In this document: positions 46,581 to 55,540 of the stretch, piece after piece
Layout of the letters: each line of letters opens with the position of its first letter
How positions within the stretch are numbered: the stretch's first letter is position 1
Source: Pollutimonas sp. M17
GTDB lineage: Bacteria > Pseudomonadota > Gammaproteobacteria > Burkholderiales > Burkholderiaceae_B
Reading direction: 5' to 3'
Assembly: GCF_025836975.1 (NCBI RefSeq)
Contig: NZ_CP107548.1
Span: 1,984,001 to 2,048,000, forward strand
Length of the DNA stretch: 64,000 nt
Program-made: the position numbers and the translations under genes
Notes under the pieces: generated by a model
What the model saw: only the letters and a program-made list of their open reading frames with translations
Told to the model about the DNA's origin: nothing
Database searches by the model: none

Positions 46581-47954
46581 ATGCGCAACTGGCTGCCGCT
46601 GCATACCTATACCTACCAGTCGTACGAGCGCATACGGCGCACCGGCCTGCTGCGCGCCAGCCCGCCCATCGTGCTGGCCGCGGGCTTCATGGCGCTGATC
46701 GCCGTGGGCACCCTCCTGCTTGCCCTGCCCATTGCGGGCCGCGAACCCATAAGCCTGTTCACGGCCTTTTTCATGGCAACCTCGGCCGTCACCGTCACCG
46801 GCCTGACCATCATCGACCCGGCCGTCTCCCTGACCCATTTCGGCCAGATCGTGCTCATCGGCCTGGTGCAGCTGGGGGGATTGGGCTTCGTCACCTTCGC
46901 CGTGGTGGCCGCCATCACCCTGGGCAAGAAAATGAGCCTGAAGCACCAGGCGCTGGCGCTTGAAGCCTTCAATCAGACCAGCGTCTCCAAGATCCGCCGC
47001 ACGGCGTTTTCGGTTTTCAAGCTGTCGCTGGGCATAGAAGCCGCTGCGGCGGTCATCCTGGCCTTATGGTGGTGGCGCGACTACCCCTTGGCCACCGCGG
47101 CGTACCGGGCGGTGTTCCATGCCGTCGCGGCCTTCAACAACGCGGGCTTCTCGCTGTTTCCATCCAGCCTGGCCCTGTTCGTGGCCGACCCCGTCACCAT
47201 CCTGACAATCAGCTTTTCCATCATTCTTGGCGGCATCGGCTTTTCAGTGCTGAGCGACGTCGGGCACAAGAAGCGCTGGACCACCCTGCTGCCCTACACC
47301 AAGGCCATACTGCTGGGCACGCTGGCCCTGAACCTGACCGGCTTCATCGCCATCTGGGCGCTGGAGTTCAACAACCCGGATACCCTTGGAAGCCTGTCGG
47401 TCCATGGCCAGGCGCTGGCCGCCTGGCTGCAAAGCGTGACCAGCCGCACCGCCGGCTTTGCCAGCATCGACGTCACCAAGCTGCACGACAGTTCCACTCT
47501 GGTGGTCATCCTGCTGATGTTCATAGGCGGCGGCTCGCTGAGCACCGCCAGCGGCATCAAGATAGGAACCTTCATCGTCCTGCTTGCCGCGGTCCATTCC
47601 TATATCTTCCATCGCAAGGAAGTCGTGCTGATGAAGCGTTCGGTATCGCCCGACACGGTCCAGAAAGCGCTTGCGCTGGTCCTGGTCACCTGCGTGCTGA
47701 TCTTCACGGGCGTCCTGCTCCTGACCATACTCGAGCGCGCGCCCTTCATCAGCATCCTTTTCGAAGTGGTGTCGGCCGTCAGCACCACGGGACTGAGCCG
47801 GAACCTGACCCACACGCTGTCCGCGCCCAGCCAGTTCCTGCTGACCCTGCTCATGTTCGCCGGCCGGCTCGGCCCCTTGACTCTGGTATACAGCCTGGCC
47901 ACGCAAAAGCGCAGCCGCGTGCGCTATCCGGAAACCGAATTCCAGGTGGGCTGA
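46581..47954 (+). CDS. TrkH/KtrB family potassium uptake membrane subunit
   Basis: The 457-residue protein has four M1-P-M2 units. Selectivity filters are visible as TSAVTVTGLT (first pore), VAAFNNAGFSL (second), SRTAGFAS (third) and VSAVSTTGLSRN (fourth). IGGGSLSTASGIKIGTF lies between helices and is typical of Ktr/Trk proteins. It forms the K+ channel controlled by the TrkA-type subunit. It ends 14 bases before the convergent LuxR gene, so it is not part of the following peptide export unit. Confidence 0.94.
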   Translation: MRNWLPLHTYTYQSYERIRRTGLLRASPPIVLAAGFMALIAVGTLLLALPIAGREPISLFTAFFMATSAVTVTGLTIIDPAVSLTHFGQIVLIGLVQLGGLGFVTFAVVAAITLGKKMSLKHQALALEAFNQTSVSKIRRTAFSVFKLSLGIEAAAAVILALWWWRDYPLATAAYRAVFHAVAAFNNAGFSLFPSSLALFVADPVTILTISFSIILGGIGFSVLSDVGHKKRWTTLLPYTKAILLGTLALNLTGFIAIWALEFNNPDTLGSLSVHGQALAAWLQSVTSRTAGFASIDVTKLHDSSTLVVILLMFIGGGSLSTASGIKIGTFIVLLAAVHSYIFHRKEVVLMKRSVSPDTVQKALALVLVTCVLIFTGVLLLTILERAPFISILFEVVSAVSTTGLSRNLTHTLSAPSQFLLTLLMFAGRLGPLTLVYSLATQKRSRVRYPETEFQVG

Positions 47955-47968
47955 CGCAAGGCGGAAGA

Positions 47969-48631
47969 TCAGGGGACGGGCTGTCCCAGCTTGCGGGCAA
48001 AAATCGCCGCGCGCCCACGGTTGCTGACCTCCAGGCGCTCCAGGATGGAGCTGACATGGTGGCGCACCGTCCATTCGGATACATCCAGCTTGCGGGCGAT
48101 CTCTTTATTGGTCAAGCCTTCTGCCAGCAACAGAAGCACCTCGGACTGGCGCAGGGTCAGCCCCAGGCGCATCAGGTCGGCGACATCGGGCAGGTCGCGC
48201 ATGGGTTCGGGCGCGGCACCGTCCTGATCGGCGGCCGCGCTTCGCAGGCTCTGGATCAATTCCAGAACGGCATCGCGCTGGCCCAGCGCCGCCTCGATGC
48301 GCGAACCCGTCTGTCCGTCGTCCTGCTTGTCGTCGATCGCCACGAACCAATTGGCGGTAATGCCGCGCTCCTGCGTGGACACCACCATCAGGGGCTTGCC
48401 GGCGCCGGCGCTTGCCGGAGCCGCCGGGCGCGCGCCGAGCGACACATCGGCCATCGTCAGTTCGCTGGCGTCGCCCAGGCGCCGCTCGGCCAGGGAGACC
48501 AGCTCCTGCGGCTCAAGCGCCGTATAGAGTGTGGTGCAATCGTGCAGTTCGTTGATGATGTGTTCCAGCGCCTCGCGCACCCGGGGGTGATCGTCGGCAA
48601 CAATAAGCAATTTTTTCTTGGGTACGGCCAT
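47969..48631 (-). CDS. LuxR-type regulator with degenerate receiver, divergent from NHLM operon
   Basis: The 220-residue protein has a C-terminal LuxR helix-turn-helix at about 158-216 (LTLRQSEVLLLLAEGLTNKEIARKLDVSEWTVRHHVSSILERLEV). The N-terminal half starts like a receiver (KKLLIVADDHPRVREALEHIINE, Asp13-Asp14). After that the receiver pattern is weak: a possible phospho-acceptor Asp62 in MADVSLG, but no convincing conserved Thr/Lys signature. It is divergent from the peptide export operon with about 136 bases between, so it probably controls that operon. No sensor kinase gene is nearby. Confidence 0.85.
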   Translation of the reverse strand: MAVPKKKLLIVADDHPRVREALEHIINELHDCTTLYTALEPQELVSLAERRLGDASELTMADVSLGARPAAPASAGAGKPLMVVSTQERGITANWFVAIDDKQDDGQTGSRIEAALGQRDAVLELIQSLRSAAADQDGAAPEPMRDLPDVADLMRLGLTLRQSEVLLLLAEGLTNKEIARKLDVSEWTVRHHVSSILERLEVSNRGRAAIFARKLGQPVP

Positions 48632-48767
48632 GGGGATAAGCCTGCTGGGGCTGAAAGAAAGTGGTCCGGACGGGCAAAACCGTGTAATTCTTGGCTACAA
48701 TCCAAAGCAATATAACAAGATTCCACGCCTGTCTTTACAGCTTACGCCCATTTCCGGAGCCGCCGCC

Positions 48768-49109
48768 ATGTTGCAAGAGGATACGCAAGCCGACGCAAGC
48801 GTCCTGTACCGTTTTGCCGAACGCTTTCGCCAGGATCCCGGATTTCACCAGCGGGTGCAAAGCGACGCCCGTGCCGCGCTCAGCGAAATCGGCGTCCATG
48901 TGCCCGACGGCGTACGCGTCCGGTTTGCCCCCGACGCGGCCAGCGCCCTGAACATGGCGCTGGGCTCCACCCCGCCGGCGGCCCCGGCCGATGACGGCGT
49001 CCTGGACGACGCCTTGTTGCTGGAGGTCACCGGCGGCGCGGCCGTTCCTCCGTCCGGCGCGGACGACATCAGGCAGTTTCTCAAGCTGTTCAAGCTCAAT
49101 ATGGCATGA
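48768..49109 (+). CDS. NHLP (nitrile-hydratase-like leader) precursor peptide
   Basis: The 113-residue protein starts at the ATG at 48768, with GGAG nine bases upstream. Residues 13-60 (RFAERFRQDPGFHQRV and SEIGVHVPDGVRVRFAPD) match the nitrile-hydratase-alpha-derived NHLP leader family. The leader ends LLLEVTGG at residues 83-90, a classic double-glycine cleavage site, leaving a 23-residue tail beginning AAVPPSGADDIR and ending LKLFKLNMA. The tail has no Cys. Its stop overlaps the adaptor gene ATG by four bases, so it belongs to the export operon. The activity of the released peptide is unknown; it could also be a helper rather than a toxin. Confidence 0.85.
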   Translation: MLQEDTQADASVLYRFAERFRQDPGFHQRVQSDARAALSEIGVHVPDGVRVRFAPDAASALNMALGSTPPAAPADDGVLDDALLLEVTGGAAVPPSGADDIRQFLKLFKLNMA

Positions 49110-50380
49110 GCAGGCTGTTTCGCCCGGCCGCCCTCAACAAGATATCCAGCCCCGACCAGCTCGATCGGGTCCTTCAGGTCGTGCGCCCCGTTCATGGCGC
49201 AGGCATCGCGGCCATCGCGCTCATCGTCATCGGCGGCTTCATCTGGAGCATCCTGGCCACGGCGCCCGTCAAAGTGCAAGGCCAGGGCATACTGCTGTCC
49301 GCCGAAGGCGTGGCCGTCGTCAGCTCCCCCAACGAAGGCCGCGTGGAACAGATCCTCGTCCATCCCGGCGATACGGTCCGGGAGGGCCAGACCGTGGCCA
49401 TACTGAAGCGCCCGGCCACACTGGACTCCATCACCGCCAAGAAGGCCGAGCTGCACGACACCCGCAGCCTGCTGCAAGAGCGGCAGGACGCCTATGCCCG
49501 GAACCAGCACATGCAGGACGAGCTGTTGCAGACCAAGCGCCGCGCCCTGGCCGAGCGCCTGGGGAAACTGCTGGAACAGCACAGGGTGCTGATCCAGCGG
49601 CGCAACAATGAAAACGCGCTGCTGAAGAAAGGCTACGTCACGTCCAGCAAGATCAACGAAACCGATACGCTGATCGCCGACATGGAAAACCGCATCGCCG
49701 CCGCCCGCAACGAGAGCACCGAACTTCTGGTGCGGCAGCGCGCCGACGAAACGCAGAAAACGCAGGAAATACGGGAAACCGGCCTGCGCGTGCAATCGCT
49801 CGAACGCGAACTGGACAATATGCAGCGCGAATACGAGCGCAGCCGCAGCGTAGTCGCCCCCGTCGCCGGCACGGCGGTCGAGCTCAGCGTCAATCCCGGC
49901 GACCTGGTCAGCACCGGCCAGATCATCATGCGGCTCTTGTCGGCCGATGCCGCCGGCCGCGATGGCGCGCTGCATGCCATCGTCTTCGTGCAGAACGAGG
50001 ACGGCAAAAAAGTGAAGGAAGGCATGAACGCGCAAATCATGCCCTCCACCACCAAGCCGCAGAAAGACGGTTTCATACGCGGCACGGTGCTGACGGTGGC
50101 CAAGATTCCATCCAGCCGCGAAGGCATCATGCGCCGCCTGAAGAACACCACGCTGGTCGACAGCCTGCTCAAGACCGGAGCGCCGTTCGAGATCGAGCTC
50201 GCCCTGCGTGCCAATCCGGCCTCGCCCAGCGGCTACCTCTGGTCGTCCGGCAAGGGTCCCGACATGACGATAGACGTGGGCACCATCGCCAGCGCCAACA
50301 TGGTGGTGGATCACCGCCGCGTCATCAGCCTGGCGCTGCCTTTCTTCGACCATGTATTCCGCTGGCTGGGAGTCCACTGA
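49106..50380 (+). CDS. NHLM-type peptide export adaptor (HlyD family)
   Basis: The 424-residue membrane fusion protein has one N-terminal anchor helix (IAAIALIVIGGFIWSILATAPVKVQG), a lipoyl half followed by a long coiled coil at about 100-230 (KKAELHDTRSLLQERQDAYARNQHMQDELL), the second lipoyl motif RSRSVVAPVAGTAVELSVNPGDLVSTG-like at about 250, and a C-terminal beta domain. This is the NHLM-system secretion protein pattern (TIGR03794 type, as recalled). It links the two ABC proteins to the TolC-like channel. It overlaps the precursor by four bases and the next gene by one. Confidence 0.9.
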   Translation: MSRLFRPAALNKISSPDQLDRVLQVVRPVHGAGIAAIALIVIGGFIWSILATAPVKVQGQGILLSAEGVAVVSSPNEGRVEQILVHPGDTVREGQTVAILKRPATLDSITAKKAELHDTRSLLQERQDAYARNQHMQDELLQTKRRALAERLGKLLEQHRVLIQRRNNENALLKKGYVTSSKINETDTLIADMENRIAAARNESTELLVRQRADETQKTQEIRETGLRVQSLERELDNMQREYERSRSVVAPVAGTAVELSVNPGDLVSTGQIIMRLLSADAAGRDGALHAIVFVQNEDGKKVKEGMNAQIMPSTTKPQKDGFIRGTVLTVAKIPSSREGIMRRLKNTTLVDSLLKTGAPFEIELALRANPASPSGYLWSSGKGPDMTIDVGTIASANMVVDHRRVISLALPFFDHVFRWLGVH

Positions 50381-52596
50381 TGAACGCCGCCCTCATGGAT
50401 ACGCTGCGGGCGCAAAAGAAAAACGGCTCGGCCGGCCCCGGCCAGACAAAGCGCCGCATCAGAACGCCCACCATCCTGCAGATGGAAGCGCTGGAGTGCG
50501 GCGCCGCGGCCCTGGCCATGGTGCTGGCCTACCATGGCCGCTGGACACCGCTGGAGGAGTTGCGGACTTTGTGCGGCGTATCGCGCGACGGCAGCAAGGC
50601 GCTCAACATACTCAAGGCGGCCCGCAGCCTGGGCATGGATGCCAAGGGCATGCGGCTGGAGCCGGCCGGCCTGGCCAATATCGCACTGCCGGCCATCTTG
50701 TTCGTCGACATGAACCACTTCGTCGTCCTGGAAGGAGTCGGCCCCGACGGCTTTCACCTGAACGATCCGGCGATCGGCCGGCGCAAGGTCAGCGCCGAGG
50801 ACTTCGATGGCATGTTCAGCGGCATCGCCCTGGTTTTCAGCAGGACGGATGCCTTCAAGCCGGGCGGCGCTCCGCGCCGGATGCTGCCCGCCCTGTTCGA
50901 CCTGGCGGGCGGTTCGCTCGGCGCGCTGGCGGTCGTCATGCTGGCCGGCGTACTGATGGTGGCCATCAGTCTGATCACGCCCGCCTTCAATCGCGTGTTC
51001 ATCGACTATGTAATGATAGAAGAGCTGAAGTACTGGCTCACGCCCCTGCTGCTTTCCATGGCGGCCGCGGCCATCGTGCTCGCGCTTCTCACCTGGCTGC
51101 GCCTGCATCTGGTCATGCGCCTGCATGTCAAGCTGGGCCTGGTTCTGAGCGGCCGCCTGAGCTGGCATATATTGCGCCTGCCGGCCAGCTTTTTCGCGCA
51201 GCGCCACAGCGGCATGATCAGCGCCCGCCTGCCCCTGGCCGAGCAGATCGCGCAGCTTGCCTCGCAGCAGCTGGCGCAAATGGCCATCGGCATCACGACC
51301 CTGGTTTTCTTCACCGCCCTGATGCTGCAGTACCACGTGATCCTGACGCTGATCTGCATCGGCATGGCCAGCCTGAACGCGATCGTGTTCAGCTACCTGC
51401 AAAGGCGCTTGGGCGAGTCGTCGGAGAACATCGCCCTGCAATCGATCAAGATGGACGGCAAGGTCATGCAAGGGCTGCAAATGATCGAAACCCTGAAGGC
51501 CACGGGCGCCGACAATATCTTTTTTGCCAAATGGGCCGGACTGCAGGCGCTGTTCATCAATGCCCGGCAACGGGTCGCGCACATGCAGACCCTGGTTGCC
51601 TCATTGCCGGCCCTGACCGCCGCCCTGACCAGCGCCCTGGTGATTTCGCTGGGCGGCCTGTTCGTCATTGAAAACGAGCTGACCGTCGGAATGCTGGTTG
51701 CCTTCACGGCCATTCTCGCATCCTTCTCGGCTCCGGTGAACGAGCTCATGGCGCTTGCCGTCGCCCTGCGCGGCGCACAAGGCTCCCTGGCGCAAGTGGA
51801 CGACACGCTGCGCCATCCCATCGCCGACGAGTTCGGCCCTGAAAGGTCCTTGCCGGCAAGCGGGAAACAGGCGCTGCGCCTGTCGGGCAGCGTAAGCCTG
51901 CACGATGTCTCCGTAGGCTATTCGCCGCTGGAACCCCCGCTCATCGAACACCTGGACCTGGACATGAAGCCGGGCAGCCGGGTGGCCCTGGTCGGCGGCT
52001 CGGGCAGCGGCAAGACGACCGTGGGCCGTTTGATCTCCGGCATGCTCGATCCATGGTCGGGCCGCATCCTGTTCGATGGAACGCCCTTGCCGGAACTGCC
52101 GCGCCCGCTGCTGCGCCATTCACTGTCCGTGGTCAACCAGGAGATCGTCCTGTTCGAAGGCACGGTGCGCGAGAATCTGACGCTGTGGGACGATTCCATG
52201 CCCATCGAACAGGTGGCGCAGGCCGCGAAGGACGCCATGATCCACGACCTCATCATGAGCCGGCGCGGCGCCTACGACAGCCATGTGGAGGAAGACGGAC
52301 GCAACTTCAGCGGCGGACAGCGCCAGCGCCTGGAAATCGCCCGGGCCCTGGCGGGCAACCCCAGCGTGCTCATCATGGACGAAGCCACCAGCGCGCTGGA
52401 CACCATCAGCGAAAAAGCCATCGTGGCCAATCTGCGCCGGCGCGGCTGCACCTGCATCATCATTGCGCACCGCCTGAGCACCATACGCGACTGCGACGAG
52501 ATCATCGTGCTCGATCAGGGCAAGATACTGGAGCGCGGAACCCATGAACAACTGATGCAGCATGACGGTGCCTATCGTGCCCTTATCGAAAACTGA
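50380..52596 (+). CDS. NHLM-type bacteriocin ABC transporter with C39 peptidase (ABC1)
   Basis: The 738-residue protein has an N-terminal C39 papain-like peptidase: Gln34, Cys40 (ILQMEALECGAAALAMVL), His113 (MNHFVVLEG) and Asp129 (HLNDPAIG) give a complete catalytic set that cuts after Gly-Gly. An ABC membrane domain follows, then an ATPase with Walker A GGSGSGKTT, signature FSGGQRQRLEIARAL, Walker B VLIMDEATSALD and H-loop IIAHRLSTI. It matches the NHLM ABC1 type (TIGR03796, as recalled). It should cleave the leaders of the precursors and export the tails. The next gene overlaps by 35 bases. Confidence 0.93.
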   Translation: MNAALMDTLRAQKKNGSAGPGQTKRRIRTPTILQMEALECGAAALAMVLAYHGRWTPLEELRTLCGVSRDGSKALNILKAARSLGMDAKGMRLEPAGLANIALPAILFVDMNHFVVLEGVGPDGFHLNDPAIGRRKVSAEDFDGMFSGIALVFSRTDAFKPGGAPRRMLPALFDLAGGSLGALAVVMLAGVLMVAISLITPAFNRVFIDYVMIEELKYWLTPLLLSMAAAAIVLALLTWLRLHLVMRLHVKLGLVLSGRLSWHILRLPASFFAQRHSGMISARLPLAEQIAQLASQQLAQMAIGITTLVFFTALMLQYHVILTLICIGMASLNAIVFSYLQRRLGESSENIALQSIKMDGKVMQGLQMIETLKATGADNIFFAKWAGLQALFINARQRVAHMQTLVASLPALTAALTSALVISLGGLFVIENELTVGMLVAFTAILASFSAPVNELMALAVALRGAQGSLAQVDDTLRHPIADEFGPERSLPASGKQALRLSGSVSLHDVSVGYSPLEPPLIEHLDLDMKPGSRVALVGGSGSGKTTVGRLISGMLDPWSGRILFDGTPLPELPRPLLRHSLSVVNQEIVLFEGTVRENLTLWDDSMPIEQVAQAAKDAMIHDLIMSRRGAYDSHVEEDGRNFSGGQRQRLEIARALAGNPSVLIMDEATSALDTISEKAIVANLRRRGCTCIIIAHRLSTIRDCDEIIVLDQGKILERGTHEQLMQHDGAYRALIEN

Positions 52597-55540
52597 GCAC
52601 GGCACCACGCCTTGCGGCCCCGCCTTGCGCAATTTGCTGGACACGGCCGGCGAACGCCGCATGGTCGCGGGCAACACGCCCTTCCTGCTGAACGATCCGG
52701 GCGCCGCATGGTGGCTGGAGCAAGGCCGCATCGAACTGTTCCTGGTCGAGACCGACAATGGCCGGGCTCACGGGGCCCGGCGGCATTTCACCTCGATCGA
52801 ACCCGGCACGCTGCTGTTCGGCCTGGACGCCGCCGATTCGGCCCCGGCCGGCTTCAGCCTGCTGGCCGTGCCTCATGTAAACACAGAAGTCCGCCGCATC
52901 GATCGCGCGCAATTGGCGGCGCTGGGCATGCGTCCGGAACAGGCGCGGGACCTGGCCGCGCCGGTCGATCGATGGATAGAGGCGGTCTCGGAAGGCCTGG
53001 CGCGCTGGACTCTTCCCGGCGCTGTCATCCACCGCTCCGTTCAGGCGGGCGAAGCGTTTTCCGTCAAGGCCGGCGGCCGTGTCACCAGCGCCGGCGGCGT
53101 GCTGTGGCTGGCGCTTCCGCGCGCCACGACGCTGTTCCTGGGCACGCAAGACCTGCCGCCGGGGCCGGATCCCTGCCTGTTTCCGCTCACGCAGGCCAGT
53201 TGGCTGCATAGCGGCGTCGATTTGAGCCTGTCCGCCCTGGATAGCGCGCAGGCCATTGCGCAGGGCGGACTCTGGCAGGGCCTGGACGCCTTGCACGAGC
53301 TGCTGCTGCCCACCGCGGAATTGAACCTGCGGCTGGCCAACGTGGACGAGCACAATCGGCTGCGCCGGCGCGCGCAATCGGCGCAGCGCGACTGGCAGCA
53401 TGGGCTGGATGGCTTGCAGGGAGTGCTTCAGGACAAGCGCACGCGGCACAACCCGCCCGCCGCGGGCGCCCCGCCGCTGGCCCTGGCGCTGGAAGCCATC
53501 GGCCGGCAAGAAGGATTCAAACCGCGCATGCCGGCGCGGCGCCGATACACCGACGATGGCGAAACACCCAGCCTGGAGGCGATCGCCCAGGCCAGCGGCC
53601 TGCGGATGCGGAAAGTCGCGCTGGAACCGGGCTGGGAACAGGCCGACACCCAGGCATTGCTGGCTTATGCCAATGACGATGGCCGGCCGCTGGCCGTCCT
53701 GCCCGCGGCCGGCGGCGCGCCGACCGTCTACGATCCCGTCCACCAGCAAACGCTGCACGGTCCGCAGGCGCTGGCGCTGCTATCGCCCGAAGGGGTCGTC
53801 TTTACCGCCCCGCTTCCCTTCCAGCCGCTGAACTGGGCCAGCCTGCCCCGCTTCACGATCGCCCGCGCCTGGCGCGACCTGCTGACCCTGGTGCTTTCGG
53901 CCCTGTGCGGCGGAATACTGGGCATGGCCGTTCCCATTGCCTCGGCCTATCTGATCGATACGGTCATTCCCGGGCACGACCGCAACCATCTGCTGCAAGT
54001 GGCCATCATACTGGCGGTGCTGGGCCTGGCCGGCTTCATCATGAACTATGTGGGAGGCATTGCATTCCTGCGCTTTCAGAACCGGGCGGGGCCGGCATTG
54101 CAGGCGGCCATCATCGACAGGCTCCTGCGCCTGCCCACGGGCTTCTTCCGCCGCTATTCCGCCGGAGACCTGGCTCTGCGCGCCAGCGCCATCACGCATA
54201 TCGAGCAACTGATCTCGGGCAGCGCCGCCCAGGCCGTCATGGGCGGCGTCTTCGCCGTGTTCAGCTTCATCCTGCTGCTGTATTACGACTGGCGCCTGAG
54301 CTTGTGGGCCGCCCTGATCATCCTGGTCTACACCTGCGCCACGGTGGCGCTGATCTTTCTGCAATTGCGGCGCGAGCGGGATCTTGCCCGGCATGGCGGC
54401 GAACTGCAAAGCATGGTGCTGCAACAGGTCAGCGGCATTGCCAAGATACGGCTGTCCGCGTCCGAAGACCGGGCATTCACCCGTTGGGCGAAGCTGTTCG
54501 CCACCGCCGAGCGCCTGCGCGCTTCGGCCGCCGGCTACGGCAATCTCCAGGCCGCGCTGAACGGCCTGTTCGGGCTGGCCGCCCTTTTTGTTTTTTTCCT
54601 GGTGCTGGGCAAGTTCCGCAACGACGGCAATATGGACATGGTCGCAGTGGGCGGCTTCGCGGCCTTCCTGGCCGCATTCGGCAACTTCAACAGCAGCGTT
54701 ACCCAAATGACGCAGACCCTGGGCGATCTCCTCGCGATACAGCCCTTGCTGGAGCGGGCCATGCCCATCTTGCAGGCCACGCCGGAAATCAGCGACGACA
54801 AGGAGGACCCGGGCAAGCTCTCCGGCGCTGTCGAGTTTACCCACATTGCCTTCCGCTACCAGCAAGGCGGCCCCCTGGTTCTGGACGACGTCTCGATCTC
54901 CGCCAGGCCCGGCGAGTTCATTGCCATCGTCGGCGCATCCGGCTGCGGAAAATCCACCCTGATACGCCTGCTGCTGGGCTTTGAAACGCCCGAGTCGGGC
55001 GGCATCCTGCTGGACGGGCAGGATATGCGCGAGCTGGATATCCTGGCGGTGCGCCAGCAGATGGGAGTGGTGTTGCAGAACAGTCGGCCCATGCCCGGCT
55101 CGCTGTTCGAAAACATCGTGGGCGTCTCCAGCGGCACGCTGGAACAGGCCTGGGATGCCGCCCGCCAGGTGGGCCTGGCCGAAGACATCGAAAACATGCC
55201 CATGGGCATGCACACCGTCGTGTCCGAAGGAGGCGGTTCGCTCTCCGGCGGGCAGGTGCAGCGCCTGATGATAGCCCGCGCCATTGTCGCCCAGCCCCGC
55301 ATCCTGATCCTGGACGAGGCAACCAGCGCCCTGGACAATCGTACCCAGGCGGTCGTCACCGACAGCCTGGATCGCCTTTCGGCGACCCGCATCGTAGTGG
55401 CGCACCGACTGAGCACGATCACGCGGGCGAACCGCATCTACGTCATGGATGCCGGCCGCATCGTGGAAACCGGAACCTTCGATCAGCTGATGGGCATGAA
55501 CGGATACTTCGTCCGGCTTGCCGCCGCCCAACTCGTATGA
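52562..55540 (+). CDS. NHLM-type bacteriocin ABC transporter, non-peptidase subunit (ABC2)
   Basis: The 992-residue protein has a long N-terminal region of about 420 residues without the C39 residues but with cyclic-nucleotide-binding-like strands (RMVAGNTPFLLNDPGAAWWLEQGRIELFLVE and SIEPGTLLFGLDAADS). An ABC membrane domain (LVLSALCGGILGMAVPIASAYLIDT onward) and an ATPase follow, with GASGCGKST, LSGGQVQRLMIARAI and ILILDEATSALD. This is the NHLM ABC2 type (TIGR03797, as recalled). It probably heterodimerises with ABC1. It overlaps ABC1 by 35 bases and the channel gene by four. Confidence 0.92.
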   Translation: MTVPIVPLSKTEHGTTPCGPALRNLLDTAGERRMVAGNTPFLLNDPGAAWWLEQGRIELFLVETDNGRAHGARRHFTSIEPGTLLFGLDAADSAPAGFSLLAVPHVNTEVRRIDRAQLAALGMRPEQARDLAAPVDRWIEAVSEGLARWTLPGAVIHRSVQAGEAFSVKAGGRVTSAGGVLWLALPRATTLFLGTQDLPPGPDPCLFPLTQASWLHSGVDLSLSALDSAQAIAQGGLWQGLDALHELLLPTAELNLRLANVDEHNRLRRRAQSAQRDWQHGLDGLQGVLQDKRTRHNPPAAGAPPLALALEAIGRQEGFKPRMPARRRYTDDGETPSLEAIAQASGLRMRKVALEPGWEQADTQALLAYANDDGRPLAVLPAAGGAPTVYDPVHQQTLHGPQALALLSPEGVVFTAPLPFQPLNWASLPRFTIARAWRDLLTLVLSALCGGILGMAVPIASAYLIDTVIPGHDRNHLLQVAIILAVLGLAGFIMNYVGGIAFLRFQNRAGPALQAAIIDRLLRLPTGFFRRYSAGDLALRASAITHIEQLISGSAAQAVMGGVFAVFSFILLLYYDWRLSLWAALIILVYTCATVALIFLQLRRERDLARHGGELQSMVLQQVSGIAKIRLSASEDRAFTRWAKLFATAERLRASAAGYGNLQAALNGLFGLAALFVFFLVLGKFRNDGNMDMVAVGGFAAFLAAFGNFNSSVTQMTQTLGDLLAIQPLLERAMPILQATPEISDDKEDPGKLSGAVEFTHIAFRYQQGGPLVLDDVSISARPGEFIAIVGASGCGKSTLIRLLLGFETPESGGILLDGQDMRELDILAVRQQMGVVLQNSRPMPGSLFENIVGVSSGTLEQAWDAARQVGLAEDIENMPMGMHTVVSEGGGSLSGGQVQRLMIARAIVAQPRILILDEATSALDNRTQAVVTDSLDRLSATRIVVAHRLSTITRANRIYVMDAGRIVETGTFDQLMGMNGYFVRLAAAQLV

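Noticed and set aside
47066-48715. 549-codon plus-strand frame across the TrkH-like and LuxR genes
   Set aside because: It crosses two well-supported genes in a different frame and shows no family signature.
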